A DNA stretch of 33,455 nt from Eubacterium multiforme (GCF_030813415.1 NZ_JAUSUF010000020.1:1-33455); one strand, 5' to 3'; positions 1 through 6,884 are shown, numbered from the stretch's first letter. Notes: a model not told the origin generated them from the sequence alone. Numbers and translations are program-made.

Positions 1-17
1 CCATCTTAATAATCCTC

Positions 18-353
18 CTATCCTATATTTATAACTATAAATTTTTCAAATTTAACTTTAGCAAATTCTTCTTTATATTTAGCTTCTAATTCTTCTCCCT
101 TATATTCTTTTGTATATTTTAAATAATCATATAATTCGTCTGGATAATCTTCTTTGTTATACCATGTAGCTTCCCAACGTTCTTCTAACAATGCTATTTC
201 ATCTATTTTTACAGAACTTATATAACTTTCTTCATATCTAAATTCACCACTATTTACATCATCTGCTGCAAAAATTTTGAATGGTAAAGTTGGATTTTCC
301 TTTATTAAATCTCTTAATTGTTGTTGTATTTCACTTTCATTTATCATTTTCAT
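18..353 (-). CDS. Hypothetical phage early protein (111 aa)
   Basis: I do not recognise a family. The product is acidic and soluble, with alternating Glu/Lys-rich helices in its C-terminal half and no signal peptide or membrane segment. It is the left-most complete gene of the leftward prophage operon and starts 7 bases after the stop of the replisome-organizer gene. A Shine-Dalgarno-like AGGAGGATTATTAAG followed by ATG at positions 4-2 shows that another leftward gene begins at the window edge and continues outside. Tight packing and operon position suggest an early, replication-related role, but that is only context. Confidence 0.7.
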   Translation of the reverse strand: MKMINESEIQQQLRDLIKENPTLPFKIFAADDVNSGEFRYEESYISSVKIDEIALLEERWEATWYNKEDYPDELYDYLKYTKEYKGEELEAKYKEEFAKVKFEKFIVINIG

Positions 354-359
354 TCCTCC

Positions 360-1070
360 TTAGCTAACTTCTATTCTTTTTCCTAAATGTAACTTAGGAA
401 TATACTTAGATATTATTATGTCTCTTTTAAACTCTTGTTGTGCTTTAATAGATACTGTAGAATCTGTTTCTGTTATATCTGTATCTATAAACCAAGTTCT
501 ATAACCTACATCACCAACAATGTTATAAATCTCTTTATGGATTGGAGTAGGAAAGATTAGAGGTTCAAGTTTAGGTACTTCTTCTAAACTATCCTCATCT
601 GTCCTATCCTGTCCTGTCCTAGGCTTACCTAGACTATCCTGTCCTAACCTATCCTTACCTATGCCGACACTTGGTTGTCCTTGGGACGTCCCATTATCAA
701 CTGCTGAACTGTTATCTCTATCTGCCCTTTTTTTAGGTTCTAATAATTCTACATCTGGCATAATTTGTAGTAATAAATCTTTATACATACTATCTACTTT
801 TCTATCTGCTCTTAATTTGTTGTGTTCTTTCCAATCTATAATATAAGTTACTAAATCTTCATTAAGAACTTTTATATATTCCTTAGCTACTAAAACTCTT
901 AGATCATCTTCTGTAGCTCCTGTCATTCTTAATACGTTAAAAGCTTCAACTATACCATCATCATCTGCTCGCATTCCTAAGTCATAGTATAAGAGTCTTG
1001 TTGATAATGGCATTTTTAAAAATTTAGCTGAATCTATAACTTTTATTGAAAACATTCTTCTTTGTGCCAT
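360..1070 (-). CDS. Phage replisome organizer / replication initiation protein
   Basis: This 236-residue protein has the layout of clostridial phage replication initiators. The N-terminal 95 or so residues look like a winged-helix DNA-binding domain (starting MAQRRMFSIKVIDSAKF). A low-complexity linker rich in Gly, Asp and Gln covers about residues 125-170. A C-terminal segment (about 180-232, beginning IYNIVGDVGYRTWF) resembles the DnaA N-terminal domain that contacts helicase or loader proteins. It follows the DUF1351 and ERF genes in one leftward operon. The linker is encoded by repetitive DNA that may be the replication origin (separate entry). The role as initiator is inferred from domain pattern and position; a DnaC-type loader would be expected further left, outside the window. 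Confidence 0.65.
   Translation of the reverse strand: MAQRRMFSIKVIDSAKFLKMPLSTRLLYYDLGMRADDDGIVEAFNVLRMTGATEDDLRVLVAKEYIKVLNEDLVTYIIDWKEHNKLRADRKVDSMYKDLLLQIMPDVELLEPKKRADRDNSSAVDNGTSQGQPSVGIGKDRLGQDSLGKPRTGQDRTDEDSLEEVPKLEPLIFPTPIHKEIYNIVGDVGYRTWFIDTDITETDSTVSIKAQQEFKRDIIISKYIPKLHLGKRIEVS
588..665. repeat. Iteron-like repeats inside the replisome-organizer gene (candidate phage origin)
   Basis: About 75 bases contain repeated CTATCCT and TGTCCT units (complement AGGATAG/AGGACAG), for example CTATCCTGTCCTGTCCTAGG and CTATCCTGTCCTAACC, with a GGCTTACC/CCTTACC variant. In protein they give the GKDR, GQDS and GQDR repeats of the linker. Origins embedded as iterons within the initiator gene are known for lambda O and some phages of Gram-positive bacteria. 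Origin function here is inferred from that precedent. Confidence 0.4.
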
Positions 1071-1084
1071 TTAATCACCTTTTT

Positions 1085-1987
1085 CTACTTAACTTTTCCT
1101 TTTTTATGAACCTTATAGTTATATCCGTTATCTCTTAAAAATTTACTTAAAGCTTGTATCATTTCAAAGTTATGCTCTACATAAACATCTACAAAGAATT
1201 TATCTTCCTTAACTTCTTTTTTAGGTTCTTCAACTGGCTTATTAGAAAAATCTAATGGTATTTGAACTGGTTCTTTTTCTTCAACTTTAGGTTCTTCTTT
1301 TGGTTTTTCAGCTTCCTTTATCATAGTTGCCTTATCATTAATTTCTTTTAAAATTCTATCTAAAGGCCATTCAAATTCTATATACTTAGTAAAGTCCTCA
1401 AACTTTAACTTAGTTTTGATACTTTCGTTGGCTATATTTATTGCATTTTCTATTGAAACTCTAAGCATTTCCCTTCTTTGTTGTTCATCTTTTTGTTCCT
1501 TTTCTAACATCAAAGCTCTTGATTCTATATCTTCTCTAATGCTTTTTAAACTTCCACTAAGAGTTAAATACTTATCCTTTACATCTAACTTATCTGCATA
1601 CTTTTTAGTTAATTTATGGGCTTGTATACTGTCTTTTATATATTCTAAAGCTTTATTTCTTTTTTCCTCTTTACGCTTATCATCATAAACTTTTATACCT
1701 TCTTTTATTGGTTTCTCTACATCTGATATAAGACCAATTAATTCTTTACACTTACCTTCAAATTCCTTGATAGGAACTTCCATTTCTTTCTTAACATCTT
1801 TTCTGTAAGTATCTATTTTATTTCTAAGTCCTGCTAAATCTTTTTGAGTTGCTTTACAATCTTTTAATCCTTCTTCTGTTACAACTATGCCCTCATATTT
1901 TTTCATTGTTTCTTGCAATGATCCTTTGACTTCTTCAAAGTTCATCTTTATTACTGGTAACTCTTTATTTATTTGTATCTCTTTCAT
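1085..1987 (-). CDS. DUF1351 family phage protein
   Basis: This 300-residue protein matches the DUF1351 pattern found beside recombination genes in phages of Firmicutes. It has a short N-terminal strand-rich part, then long charged helices (about residues 60-220, with motifs such as LRNKIDTYRKDVKKEMEVP), a Pro/Glu/Lys-rich linker (about 225-262) and a small C-terminal domain (about 263-300). There are no catalytic motifs. Its gene lies 12 bases downstream of the ERF gene, so a joint role in phage recombination or replication is likely. The biochemical function is not known to me. Confidence 0.75.
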   Translation of the reverse strand: MKEIQINKELPVIKMNFEEVKGSLQETMKKYEGIVVTEEGLKDCKATQKDLAGLRNKIDTYRKDVKKEMEVPIKEFEGKCKELIGLISDVEKPIKEGIKVYDDKRKEEKRNKALEYIKDSIQAHKLTKKYADKLDVKDKYLTLSGSLKSIREDIESRALMLEKEQKDEQQRREMLRVSIENAINIANESIKTKLKFEDFTKYIEFEWPLDRILKEINDKATMIKEAEKPKEEPKVEEKEPVQIPLDFSNKPVEEPKKEVKEDKFFVDVYVEHNFEMIQALSKFLRDNGYNYKVHKKGKVK

Positions 1988-1999
1988 TCTCTAATCCTC

Positions 2000-2674
2000 C
2001 TAAAATTCAAAATCTCCTTGATGTTGTTCCAATTCTCTTTGTTGTATTTCCTGTTGCTTTTTTAATTGCTGCTCCTTTTCTTGTTTCTCTTTTAATTTTT
2101 TCTTTTTATTAAGCATATTTAGGCAAGTACCTACTGCTTCATTTGTTATATCTTCTACCTTGTTAACTCCTGCCCAAGTTAAAAATTCTTTTTTATCTGA
2201 GTTAGTTTCCTCAATTAAACTGTTTATTGTTAAGACATGAGCTTTACCTATCTTTTGCTTTCCAAGTTCTGCTTCTTCATCAACTGCTCCACCATCTATT
2301 ACATCAGTTTCAGCAATTTCAAAAGCCATCATGTATAAATACCTTCTAGCAAAACTTTGTGTTCCTCCTATATTTTGTATAGTGCTGCAACCTTTTAATG
2401 TAGCTACTTCAACTGGTGTAATCCATACTCTTTTTTCTTCCAAATTTTCTGTATTATATACTGTTAATGTTGCTGTTTTATCTCCGTAACTAAACTCTGT
2501 ATATAGTCCTATTTCATTACAAATCTCATTAATATGTGGCAAGAAATCTCCTAATTCAAAATATTTATAATTTGAATACTTATTATATCCAGTCTTTTTT
2601 AAATCCTTATTTTGAAGTTCAACTCTAGCCTTTTGTATCTTTTGATATATATTAAGTTTCTTTTGTTCTGTCAT
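2000..2674 (-). CDS. erf: ERF-family single-strand annealing protein
   Basis: The 224-residue product has the ERF superfamily signature: an N-terminal helix IYQKIQKARVELQ, a region YNKYSNYKYFELGDFLP, and the conserved core ending GGTQSFARRYLYMMAFEI at about residues 102-120. ERF proteins anneal complementary single strands in phage recombination and genome circularisation. The C-terminal 40 residues are Gln/Lys/Glu-rich and probably flexible. The start overlaps the end of the preceding 63-residue gene by 4 bases (ATGA type), so the two are translationally coupled. Confidence 0.85.
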   Translation of the reverse strand: MTEQKKLNIYQKIQKARVELQNKDLKKTGYNKYSNYKYFELGDFLPHINEICNEIGLYTEFSYGDKTATLTVYNTENLEEKRVWITPVEVATLKGCSTIQNIGGTQSFARRYLYMMAFEIAETDVIDGGAVDEEAELGKQKIGKAHVLTINSLIEETNSDKKEFLTWAGVNKVEDITNEAVGTCLNMLNKKKKLKEKQEKEQQLKKQQEIQQRELEQHQGDFEF

Positions 2675-2862
2675 AATAAACCTCCTATAATTCTGCTGTT
2701 TTCTTGAAAAAAATTAATGCAATCACAACATATGATTTCGCCTTTAACTTCATAATATTCTTGTCCCGCATATATACTGCATCCGCATTCGTTACATTCA
2801 TCTATTACAGTCTTTTCATCTTCTATATTTCTATAGTCATAACAACAATCTGGTAAACTCAT
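2671..2862 (-). CDS. Small cysteine-rich, probably zinc-binding phage protein (63 aa)
   Basis: This 63-residue protein has two Cys pairs, CNECGC near residues 23-28 and CCDC near 45-48, which could form a treble-clef or zinc-ribbon site. No larger family is recognisable. It sits directly upstream of and overlaps the ERF gene, so it is co-translated with the recombination genes. Its role could be nucleic-acid binding or an adaptor; that is inference. Confidence 0.6.
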   Translation of the reverse strand: MSLPDCCYDYRNIEDEKTVIDECNECGCSIYAGQEYYEVKGEIICCDCINFFQENSRIIGGLL

Positions 2863-2865
2863 AAA

Positions 2866-3114
2866 TTACAACTCCTTTACTACCTTTCCAGTATTAATGT
2901 CATAAACCTGTCCATTGTCTATATCACAATGTAGTGGTATAATATCTTCAATAATAGTTTCATTAGTTCCTATCTGTTTACTTTGGTCGGTTTCAGATAG
3001 GTTTTTTTCTTTTTCTATTTCTTCTTGAATAATATCTATTAAAGTTTTGCCCTTGCCTTCTCTAGCTTGTACCCTTGGAACAACCTTATCTAGTATTGTG
3101 TTTATAGCTCCCAT
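2866..3114 (-). CDS. Hypothetical phage protein (82 aa)
   Basis: The protein is acidic and soluble. It has a helical first half (DIIQEEIEKEKNLSE) and a C-terminal segment DNGQVYDINTGKVV that looks like a small beta-hairpin. No family is recognised. A GGAGGA ribosome site lies inside the end of the preceding 29-residue ORF, so translation is probably coupled. It is part of the early leftward operon. Confidence 0.55.
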   Translation of the reverse strand: MGAINTILDKVVPRVQAREGKGKTLIDIIQEEIEKEKNLSETDQSKQIGTNETIIEDIIPLHCDIDNGQVYDINTGKVVKEL

Positions 3115-3117
3115 AAC

Positions 3118-3207
3118 TTAATCCTCCATCTTTAAAACTTCTTTAAAGTGTTCTTTGTATTTAGTTTCTTTAGACTTAAATAAGTTTCTTATAAATCTCT
3201 TTAACAT
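3118..3207 (-). CDS. Small basic protein (29 aa)
   Basis: This short reading frame begins MLKRFIRNLFKSKETKY and ends KMED, then stop. An AAGG site lies about 9 bases before the ATG, and the stop is 4 bases before the next gene's start. It fills an otherwise empty gap in a tightly packed operon, which supports it being real. The first half is an amphipathic basic helix. Function is unknown. Confidence 0.4.
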   Translation of the reverse strand: MLKRFIRNLFKSKETKYKEHFKEVLKMED

Positions 3208-3219
3208 CTTAATTACCTT

Positions 3220-3699
3220 CTATCTGTACCATTCTTCTTTTATTTCAATACTTGGATGTATTTTGCATTGCCAAAACCCTAAAATTTCGTCTTTATCATA
3301 AGTGTATTCATCACAAAATGTTGAATGAAAAACAGCACCGTTTCTATCTAAAAAGTAAGTATTTCTCCATTTGTCATCTTTATTATCCCTAACCTGAACT
3401 TTAGTCCATTTAGGAACTTTACTCCAATCTATTTCTCTTTGTCTTTCCCATAATAATGTTAATCTATCATTATTTTCTATATCTTTTAAAAATGTCATAT
3501 TTTTATTTTTAAAAACTTTACTAACCTTACTATTGCTATTAAATCCATCAATTGCAACTAAATCTTCTGTTAGTTCTTCTAACCTTACAAACCCTTTTAA
3601 TCCTATTAATTTTTCTCCTAGTTTTATATATCTTTCAGGGTCTAAACTAGACCACTTAATTTCAATAATATATCCGTCTTGTAAATCACTCTTTTTCAT
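3220..3699 (-). CDS. Hypothetical phage protein (159 aa)
   Basis: This 159-residue soluble protein is Trp/Tyr-rich and has a central WSKVPKWTKVQVRDNKDDKW segment. Similar segments occur in many small phage proteins of unknown role, where they look like a compact beta-barrel (SH3-like) module. No catalytic residues or membrane segments are seen. It follows the 45-residue ORF by 4 bases and is preceded by an AGGAGG site, so it belongs to the same early operon. Confidence 0.6.
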   Translation of the reverse strand: MKKSDLQDGYIIEIKWSSLDPERYIKLGEKLIGLKGFVRLEELTEDLVAIDGFNSNSKVSKVFKNKNMTFLKDIENNDRLTLLWERQREIDWSKVPKWTKVQVRDNKDDKWRNTYFLDRNGAVFHSTFCDEYTYDKDEILGFWQCKIHPSIEIKEEWYR

Positions 3700-3703
3700 A
3701 TTT

Positions 3704-3841
3704 TTACCTCCTAAAACTTACTTTTTTGCCTGTTGGAATGTGCTTAAAAGTGTAACTTTCCCAATCTGCATACATATACTTAAAATCTGCTGTATTCTTA
3801 ACACCGTTATCATCAAGAATAAGTAAACCTTTAGAATACAT
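3704..3841 (-). CDS. Small phage protein (45 aa)
   Basis: The reading frame begins MYSKGLLILDDNGVKNTADF and ends KKVSFRR. A very strong AAGGAGG site lies about 7 bases before the ATG, and the last codons (AGG AGG) form the ribosome site of the next gene. Spacing on both sides fits the operon. Its aromatic-rich, beta-like composition is similar to the following 159-residue product. Function is unknown. Confidence 0.5.
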   Translation of the reverse strand: MYSKGLLILDDNGVKNTADFKYMYADWESYTFKHIPTGKKVSFRR

Positions 3842-3853
3842 AACTATTCCTCC

Positions 3854-4069
3854 TTAAATTTCGTTTTCTAATTTGTCTTGGTTTTCTTCTAAGCTTAAGC
3901 ATTTAATCCAGCAATTAATACATTCGTCATCACAATTACAAAAATCAGATCCTTCCAAACTAATTTCACTTGGACAATAATTTTCTACAAATTTAATAGT
4001 TTCTCTTATTCCTTTCATATCATCAATACTCAGAAACGCTAAACCTTCTTTAATATCTTTTATTTTCAT
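3854..4069 (-). CDS. Cysteine-containing hypothetical phage protein (71 aa)
   Basis: This is an acidic 71-residue protein with a cluster CNCDDECINCWIKC at about residues 44-57, suggestive of a metal-binding site. The N-terminal half is predicted helical. No known family is recognised. It is packed within the early operon, 12 bases before the 45-residue gene. Confidence 0.55.
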   Translation of the reverse strand: MKIKDIKEGLAFLSIDDMKGIRETIKFVENYCPSEISLEGSDFCNCDDECINCWIKCLSLEENQDKLENEI

Positions 4070-4085
4070 ATCTTCACTTCCTTAT

Positions 4086-4271
4086 TTAAATTACATACAT
4101 TACTGGATTAGTTAAGAATATAAATCCTACTAGTCCACTTAGAGCAATTATTAAATACTCTATCCTGTCTTTTAACTTAGTTGCATATATAAACTTTCCT
4201 GCTGCTATACAAAATGTTGCAAGTTGCATAGCTAAAATTATTATTAATAAACTTATCTTTATTAAATGCAC
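4086..4271 (-). CDS. Small two-helix membrane protein (61 aa)
   Basis: The product is 61 residues with two hydrophobic segments, about residues 4-27 (ISLLIIILAMQLATFCIAAG) and 40-60, joined by a short charged loop (KLKDRIEY). That makes a hairpin inner-membrane protein. Small membrane proteins in this phage position are often superinfection-exclusion or holin-like factors; nothing here decides between these. It lies next to the divergent cargo promoter at 4289-4317. Confidence 0.55.
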   Translation of the reverse strand: MHLIKISLLIIILAMQLATFCIAAGKFIYATKLKDRIEYLIIALSGLVGFIFLTNPVMYVI

Positions 4272-4288
4272 TTTATACCTCCTTATAT

Positions 4289-4349
4289 TTGTTTTATTCT
4301 TCCACCAGTTTTATAATTTAAGTATCAGTTCTGCAAAACTGAAATACTT
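4289..4349 (+). promoter_or_regulatory. Cargo promoter with inverted-repeat leader, copy 1
   Basis: A consensus-like promoter has TTGTTT at 4289-4294, 17 bases, then TATAAT at 4312-4317. Immediately after it is an inverted repeat, AAGTAT-CAGTT (4320-4330) with AACTG-AA-ATACTT (4337-4349) around the loop CTGCAA. It overlaps the expected start of transcription near 4324, then comes AAAGGTGG as ribosome site. A near-identical copy stands at 6182-6242. The repeat could be a repressor operator or a 5' RNA hairpin. Confidence 0.7.
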
Positions 4350-4367
4350 ATGAAAGGTGGTGTTATT

Positions 4368-4631
4368 ATGGTTTACTCAGTTACTTACGACCTAAATAAA
4401 ACAGGTCAAAATTATTCAAAACTATATGACGCCTTAAGAAGTTTTCCATCTTGGTGTCATTGTGTAGATTCTACTTGGTTAATAGAAAGCTATAGTGATT
4501 CTAAAACAATTTATGAAAAACTTAGTCCTTGTTTAGATAGTAACGACTACATACTAATCATTAAAGTTGCAAAAGAATACTATGGTTGGTTACCAAGCGA
4601 AGCTTGGGATTGGATAGCATCTAAAGTTTAG
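4368..4631 (+). CDS. SinR-family / Cas2-fold-like small protein, antisense cargo gene
   Basis: The 87-residue protein starts MVYSVTYDLNKTGQNYSKLY and carries STWLIES, NDYILIIKV and GWLPSEAWDWI, the pattern of proteins often labelled SinR family. They resemble the ferredoxin-like fold of Cas2 and VapD. I place the start at the second ATG because AAAGGTGGTG sits 7-14 bases before it, while the ATG at 4350 precedes the ribosome site. The gene is transcribed opposite to the surrounding early operon from its own promoter, and its end overlaps the convergent zinc-ribbon gene by 11 bases. No Cas genes or CRISPR repeats are present. Its molecular function is not established. Confidence 0.75.
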   Translation: MVYSVTYDLNKTGQNYSKLYDALRSFPSWCHCVDSTWLIESYSDSKTIYEKLSPCLDSNDYILIIKVAKEYYGWLPSEAWDWIASKV

Positions 4632-4956
4632 GTGTTGTAAGTCTATTTGGATATTCGCAAATTCCATTACTACTTTCTGGAATAAACTTAGGCTGCTCTT
4701 GAACTGGTACTTCTTGAGCAGTTCTTTTATATACTTCCTTAACTGTTTCTAACGCTTCCTTATCATCTCTGAATACTTCACTATCAAAAGGATCATCTTC
4801 TATATGAAGTTTTGCTTCATCAATTAAACTATCAATTTGACCTATAACTTCTTCTTTAGTCATTCCACCTTTTAAATTTAACCCACATATAGGGCAATAA
4901 TTTTCAGTTCCTTTTAACTTTTCATTTTTACATCTAGGACATTCTAATTTATCCAT
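4621..4956 (-). CDS. Zinc-ribbon hypothetical phage protein (111 aa)
   Basis: The N-terminus has two CxxC pairs, CPRC at residues 5-8 and CPIC near 20-23, forming a zinc ribbon. A helical acidic region (about 30-80) and a Pro-rich tail follow. No enzyme motif is visible. It starts directly after the antirepressor gene (stop and start adjacent) and its 3' end overlaps the convergent cargo gene. A regulatory or DNA-binding adaptor role is plausible but inferred. Confidence 0.6.
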   Translation of the reverse strand: MDKLECPRCKNEKLKGTENYCPICGLNLKGGMTKEEVIGQIDSLIDEAKLHIEDDPFDSEVFRDDKEALETVKEVYKRTAQEVPVQEQPKFIPESSNGICEYPNRLTTPKL

Positions 4957-5787
4957 CTAACATTCCTCCTTAAAACTAATTTGATTATTAAGACTTTCTA
5001 TTTCTTCTCTTAATGCTCTTGGTAATTTATAATCAATGACTATTTCTTTAGCATAATCTAAGTCCTTTCTTTTTATTTCATCTATAGATCCAACTTGAAA
5101 CTCTCTGTGAATTTGCTTATATAAATCTGAAAAAGCTTTCTTATTTAAAGTTTTATATGCAGTAGATTTTTTACCACCTAATAAAGCTGTCATTTTACTA
5201 TTTACTAATTTACTTAGTGATTTTGCATCTACTTTAAACAAAGGTAGTTCATCAAACTTTTGGTCGACTTTTTCTACTTTATTTTTTACTTCTTTAAGAG
5301 CTTTAACTTGCAGCTCTAATAAATCTACTGCACTTGTTGGCTTCTTCACTTCACTTCTCATATTAAAATATCCATCAACTAATTTGTCATATTGTTCCCA
5401 TGCAACATCATCCTCTAAAATTTTAAGAAGTTTTGCATATCCTCTTTCTGATAGCAAGTAGATATTTTTAGCATTTGCTATTGAACTATTACTAAACCCT
5501 AATTCTTTTAATAAATCTCGGTCGATTAAATCGACTGACTTTAAATCAACAATATCAATATTATTTTTAAATCTTTCTTTATTCTTATTTATAGCTTCAT
5601 TAATATGTTTGAATTCTTTATTATGAATATCAGCAATTTCTTTAACTAGCATTGCTTTCTTACCTTCTCCAAATCCTCCTTCTATATCATGGAATTGCAT
5701 TCCATCTATATTTTTAACTCCATTTACTTTCAATGTTTGTCCTAATTGTTTTCTAACTAAGTTAGTTCCTTTTCTTAAAACTTCCAT
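4957..5787 (-). CDS. Phage antirepressor, ORF6N and ORF6C domains
   Basis: This 276-residue protein has an N-terminal ORF6N (KilA-N-related) domain at about residues 20-125, with IADIHNKEFKHINEAINKN and the terminal LLSERGYAKLLKIL motif. A connecting helix (about 150-180) leads to a C-terminal ORF6C domain (about 185-270, including YKTLNKKAFSDLYKQIHREF). Proteins of this architecture act as antirepressors or DNA-binding regulators in temperate phages. It is preceded by a good AAGGAGG-type site and follows the HTH gene by 12 bases. The target is probably the CI-like repressor or its operators, by analogy. Confidence 0.85.
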   Translation of the reverse strand: MEVLRKGTNLVRKQLGQTLKVNGVKNIDGMQFHDIEGGFGEGKKAMLVKEIADIHNKEFKHINEAINKNKERFKNNIDIVDLKSVDLIDRDLLKELGFSNSSIANAKNIYLLSERGYAKLLKILEDDVAWEQYDKLVDGYFNMRSEVKKPTSAVDLLELQVKALKEVKNKVEKVDQKFDELPLFKVDAKSLSKLVNSKMTALLGGKKSTAYKTLNKKAFSDLYKQIHREFQVGSIDEIKRKDLDYAKEIVIDYKLPRALREEIESLNNQISFKEEC

Positions 5788-5799
5788 CGCTTTTCCTCC

Positions 5800-6150
5800 T
5801 TATAAAACTTTGATATTTTCGATACTAAGTAATGTATTCATAGCTTGTGTGCTTTGAATATGAAGATTAGTTATAGCTTTTTTTAAACTAATTATTTCTT
5901 CTTCTTTTTCCTTTAATATCTTTTTATATTTTCTTTCAACTCTATAAACTTCTGGAGAAGGCTCTAGCTTAAAATCCATTCTTCCAAGTCCTAATATATA
6001 ATTTTTGTTAAACCTCAATTCATTACCAGGTACATTAGGGCAACATTTAATATTTCCTTCTCTCACCCATCTTTCAATAGTCTTAGGTTTATAGTTTAAA
6101 TACTCTGCTACATCTTCTTTTGTTAGAAGATTTTCGATATCTAAATTCAT
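5800..6150 (-). CDS. Helix-turn-helix (excisionase/MerR-like) phage protein
   Basis: Residues 8-55 form an excisionase-type HTH_17 domain (LTKEDVAEYLNYKPKTIERWVREG), followed by a long charged helix at about 72-105 that is probably a coiled coil for dimerisation. At 116 residues it is longer than a minimal Xis. It could be the excisionase or a transcription factor. It heads the part of the operon just downstream of the second rightward cargo cassette. Confidence 0.7.
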   Translation of the reverse strand: MNLDIENLLTKEDVAEYLNYKPKTIERWVREGNIKCCPNVPGNELRFNKNYILGLGRMDFKLEPSPEVYRVERKYKKILKEKEEEIISLKKAITNLHIQSTQAMNTLLSIENIKVL

Positions 6151-6181
6151 GATTATCCTCCTCCGCCCCTTCTAAATTAAT

Positions 6182-6242
6182 TTGTTTTATTTTTCCACCA
6201 GTTTTATAATTTAAGTATCAGCCCTGCCAAGCTGAAATACTT
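6182..6242 (+). promoter_or_regulatory. Cargo promoter with inverted-repeat leader, copy 2
   Basis: TTGTTT at 6182-6187, 17 bases, TATAAT at 6205-6210, then the inverted repeat AAGTAT-CAGC (6213-6222) and GCTG-AA-ATACTT (6231-6242). It differs from copy 1 (4289-4349) at about five positions over roughly 75 bases. A T-A pair in the stem is changed to C-G, so pairing is kept. AAAGGTGGTG follows as the ribosome site of the cargo gene. Confidence 0.7.
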
Positions 6243-6261
6243 ATGAAAGGTGGTGATTCAC

Positions 6262-6612
6262 ATGTATATAAAAGTTACTAATATATCTGATTTTTTGGGT
6301 TTTATTCTTGATTCACTTGGTAATAGTGAAAAAAGTATTAGAGTTTTTATCTCAGATAAACAAACTCATTGGGGTTTTGAAAATGACAAATATAACGAAA
6401 AAACTAAATTTACTTATGTGCTTTTTACTCATTTATATCAAGTTATTTATTCTGATTCAGTAGAAGATGATGACTATACAAAAATACTTAATTCATTAAA
6501 AGACTACCAAGAACAATCTAGTAACCCTTTTTCCATAACTAGATTTGAGAAAATCAAGTTTGACAAAGATCTAAACCAATTATTAGTTGAAAATGAATTA
6601 AACACTTTCTAA
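6262..6612 (+). CDS. Unknown antisense cargo protein (116 aa)
   Basis: I do not recognise this 116-residue protein. It starts MYIKVTNISDFLGFILDSLG and is soluble, mixed alpha/beta and slightly acidic, with no cysteine and no membrane segment. ATG at 6262 is preferred because AAAGGTGGTG ends 6 bases before it. Like the gene at 4368 it is driven rightward by a dedicated promoter-leader inside the leftward early operon, and its 3' end overlaps the convergent 75-residue gene by 15 bases. The arrangement is that of a moron-type cargo gene. Anti-defence, superinfection exclusion or lysogen fitness are possible roles; all are inference. Confidence 0.65.
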   Translation: MYIKVTNISDFLGFILDSLGNSEKSIRVFISDKQTHWGFENDKYNEKTKFTYVLFTHLYQVIYSDSVEDDDYTKILNSLKDYQEQSSNPFSITRFEKIKFDKDLNQLLVENELNTF

Positions 6613-6825
6613 TTGTCTTGATAATTCATTTTTGAACTTATAACATTTGAGTAATTGAGCTGATACCTCAATTGCTCTTTTGTATTTTTCATTTTCAGTT
6701 AAATCTTTAGTATACAAATCTCTATTCTTACCTCTTAATTCTTCTAGCATTTTATCTAATCCCTTTTCAACTACTTCTACATCTGCCTTAAGGCTAATTA
6801 ACTCTTTATATCTGCTTTTATCCAT
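6598..6825 (-). CDS. Small helical phage protein (75 aa)
   Basis: This 75-residue charged protein is predicted almost entirely helical (for example VEVVEKGLDKMLEELRGKNRD) and likely to form a coiled coil. No family is recognised. It is preceded by an AAGGAGGAAG site. Its 3' end overlaps the rightward cargo gene. Confidence 0.55.
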   Translation of the reverse strand: MDKSRYKELISLKADVEVVEKGLDKMLEELRGKNRDLYTKDLTENEKYKRAIEVSAQLLKCYKFKNELSRQLESV

Positions 6826-6857
6826 TTAAACTTCCTCCTTAAAACTAAATTATTCAT
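6798..6857 (-). CDS. Possible 19-residue leader peptide
   Basis: A short frame (MNNLVLRRKFKWIKADIKS) starts with an AGGAGGGGG site 4-5 bases upstream and overlaps the start of the following 75-residue gene out of frame. The strong ribosome site is otherwise unexplained, and the ORF could couple translation. It is very short, so it may be chance. Confidence 0.25.
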   Translation of the reverse strand: MNNLVLRRKFKWIKADIKS

Positions 6858-6884
6858 TTTCCCCCTCCTAACTTACATCTTTAT

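Noticed and set aside
4350..4367. Upstream in-frame ATG giving a 93-residue version of the SinR-family protein
   Set aside because: The ribosome site AAAGGTGGTG lies after this ATG and in front of ATG 4368, and the family begins at MVYSVTYD.
4368..4631. Part of a CRISPR-Cas locus because of the Cas2-like fold
   Set aside because: No Cas1, effector genes or regularly spaced repeats occur anywhere in the window.
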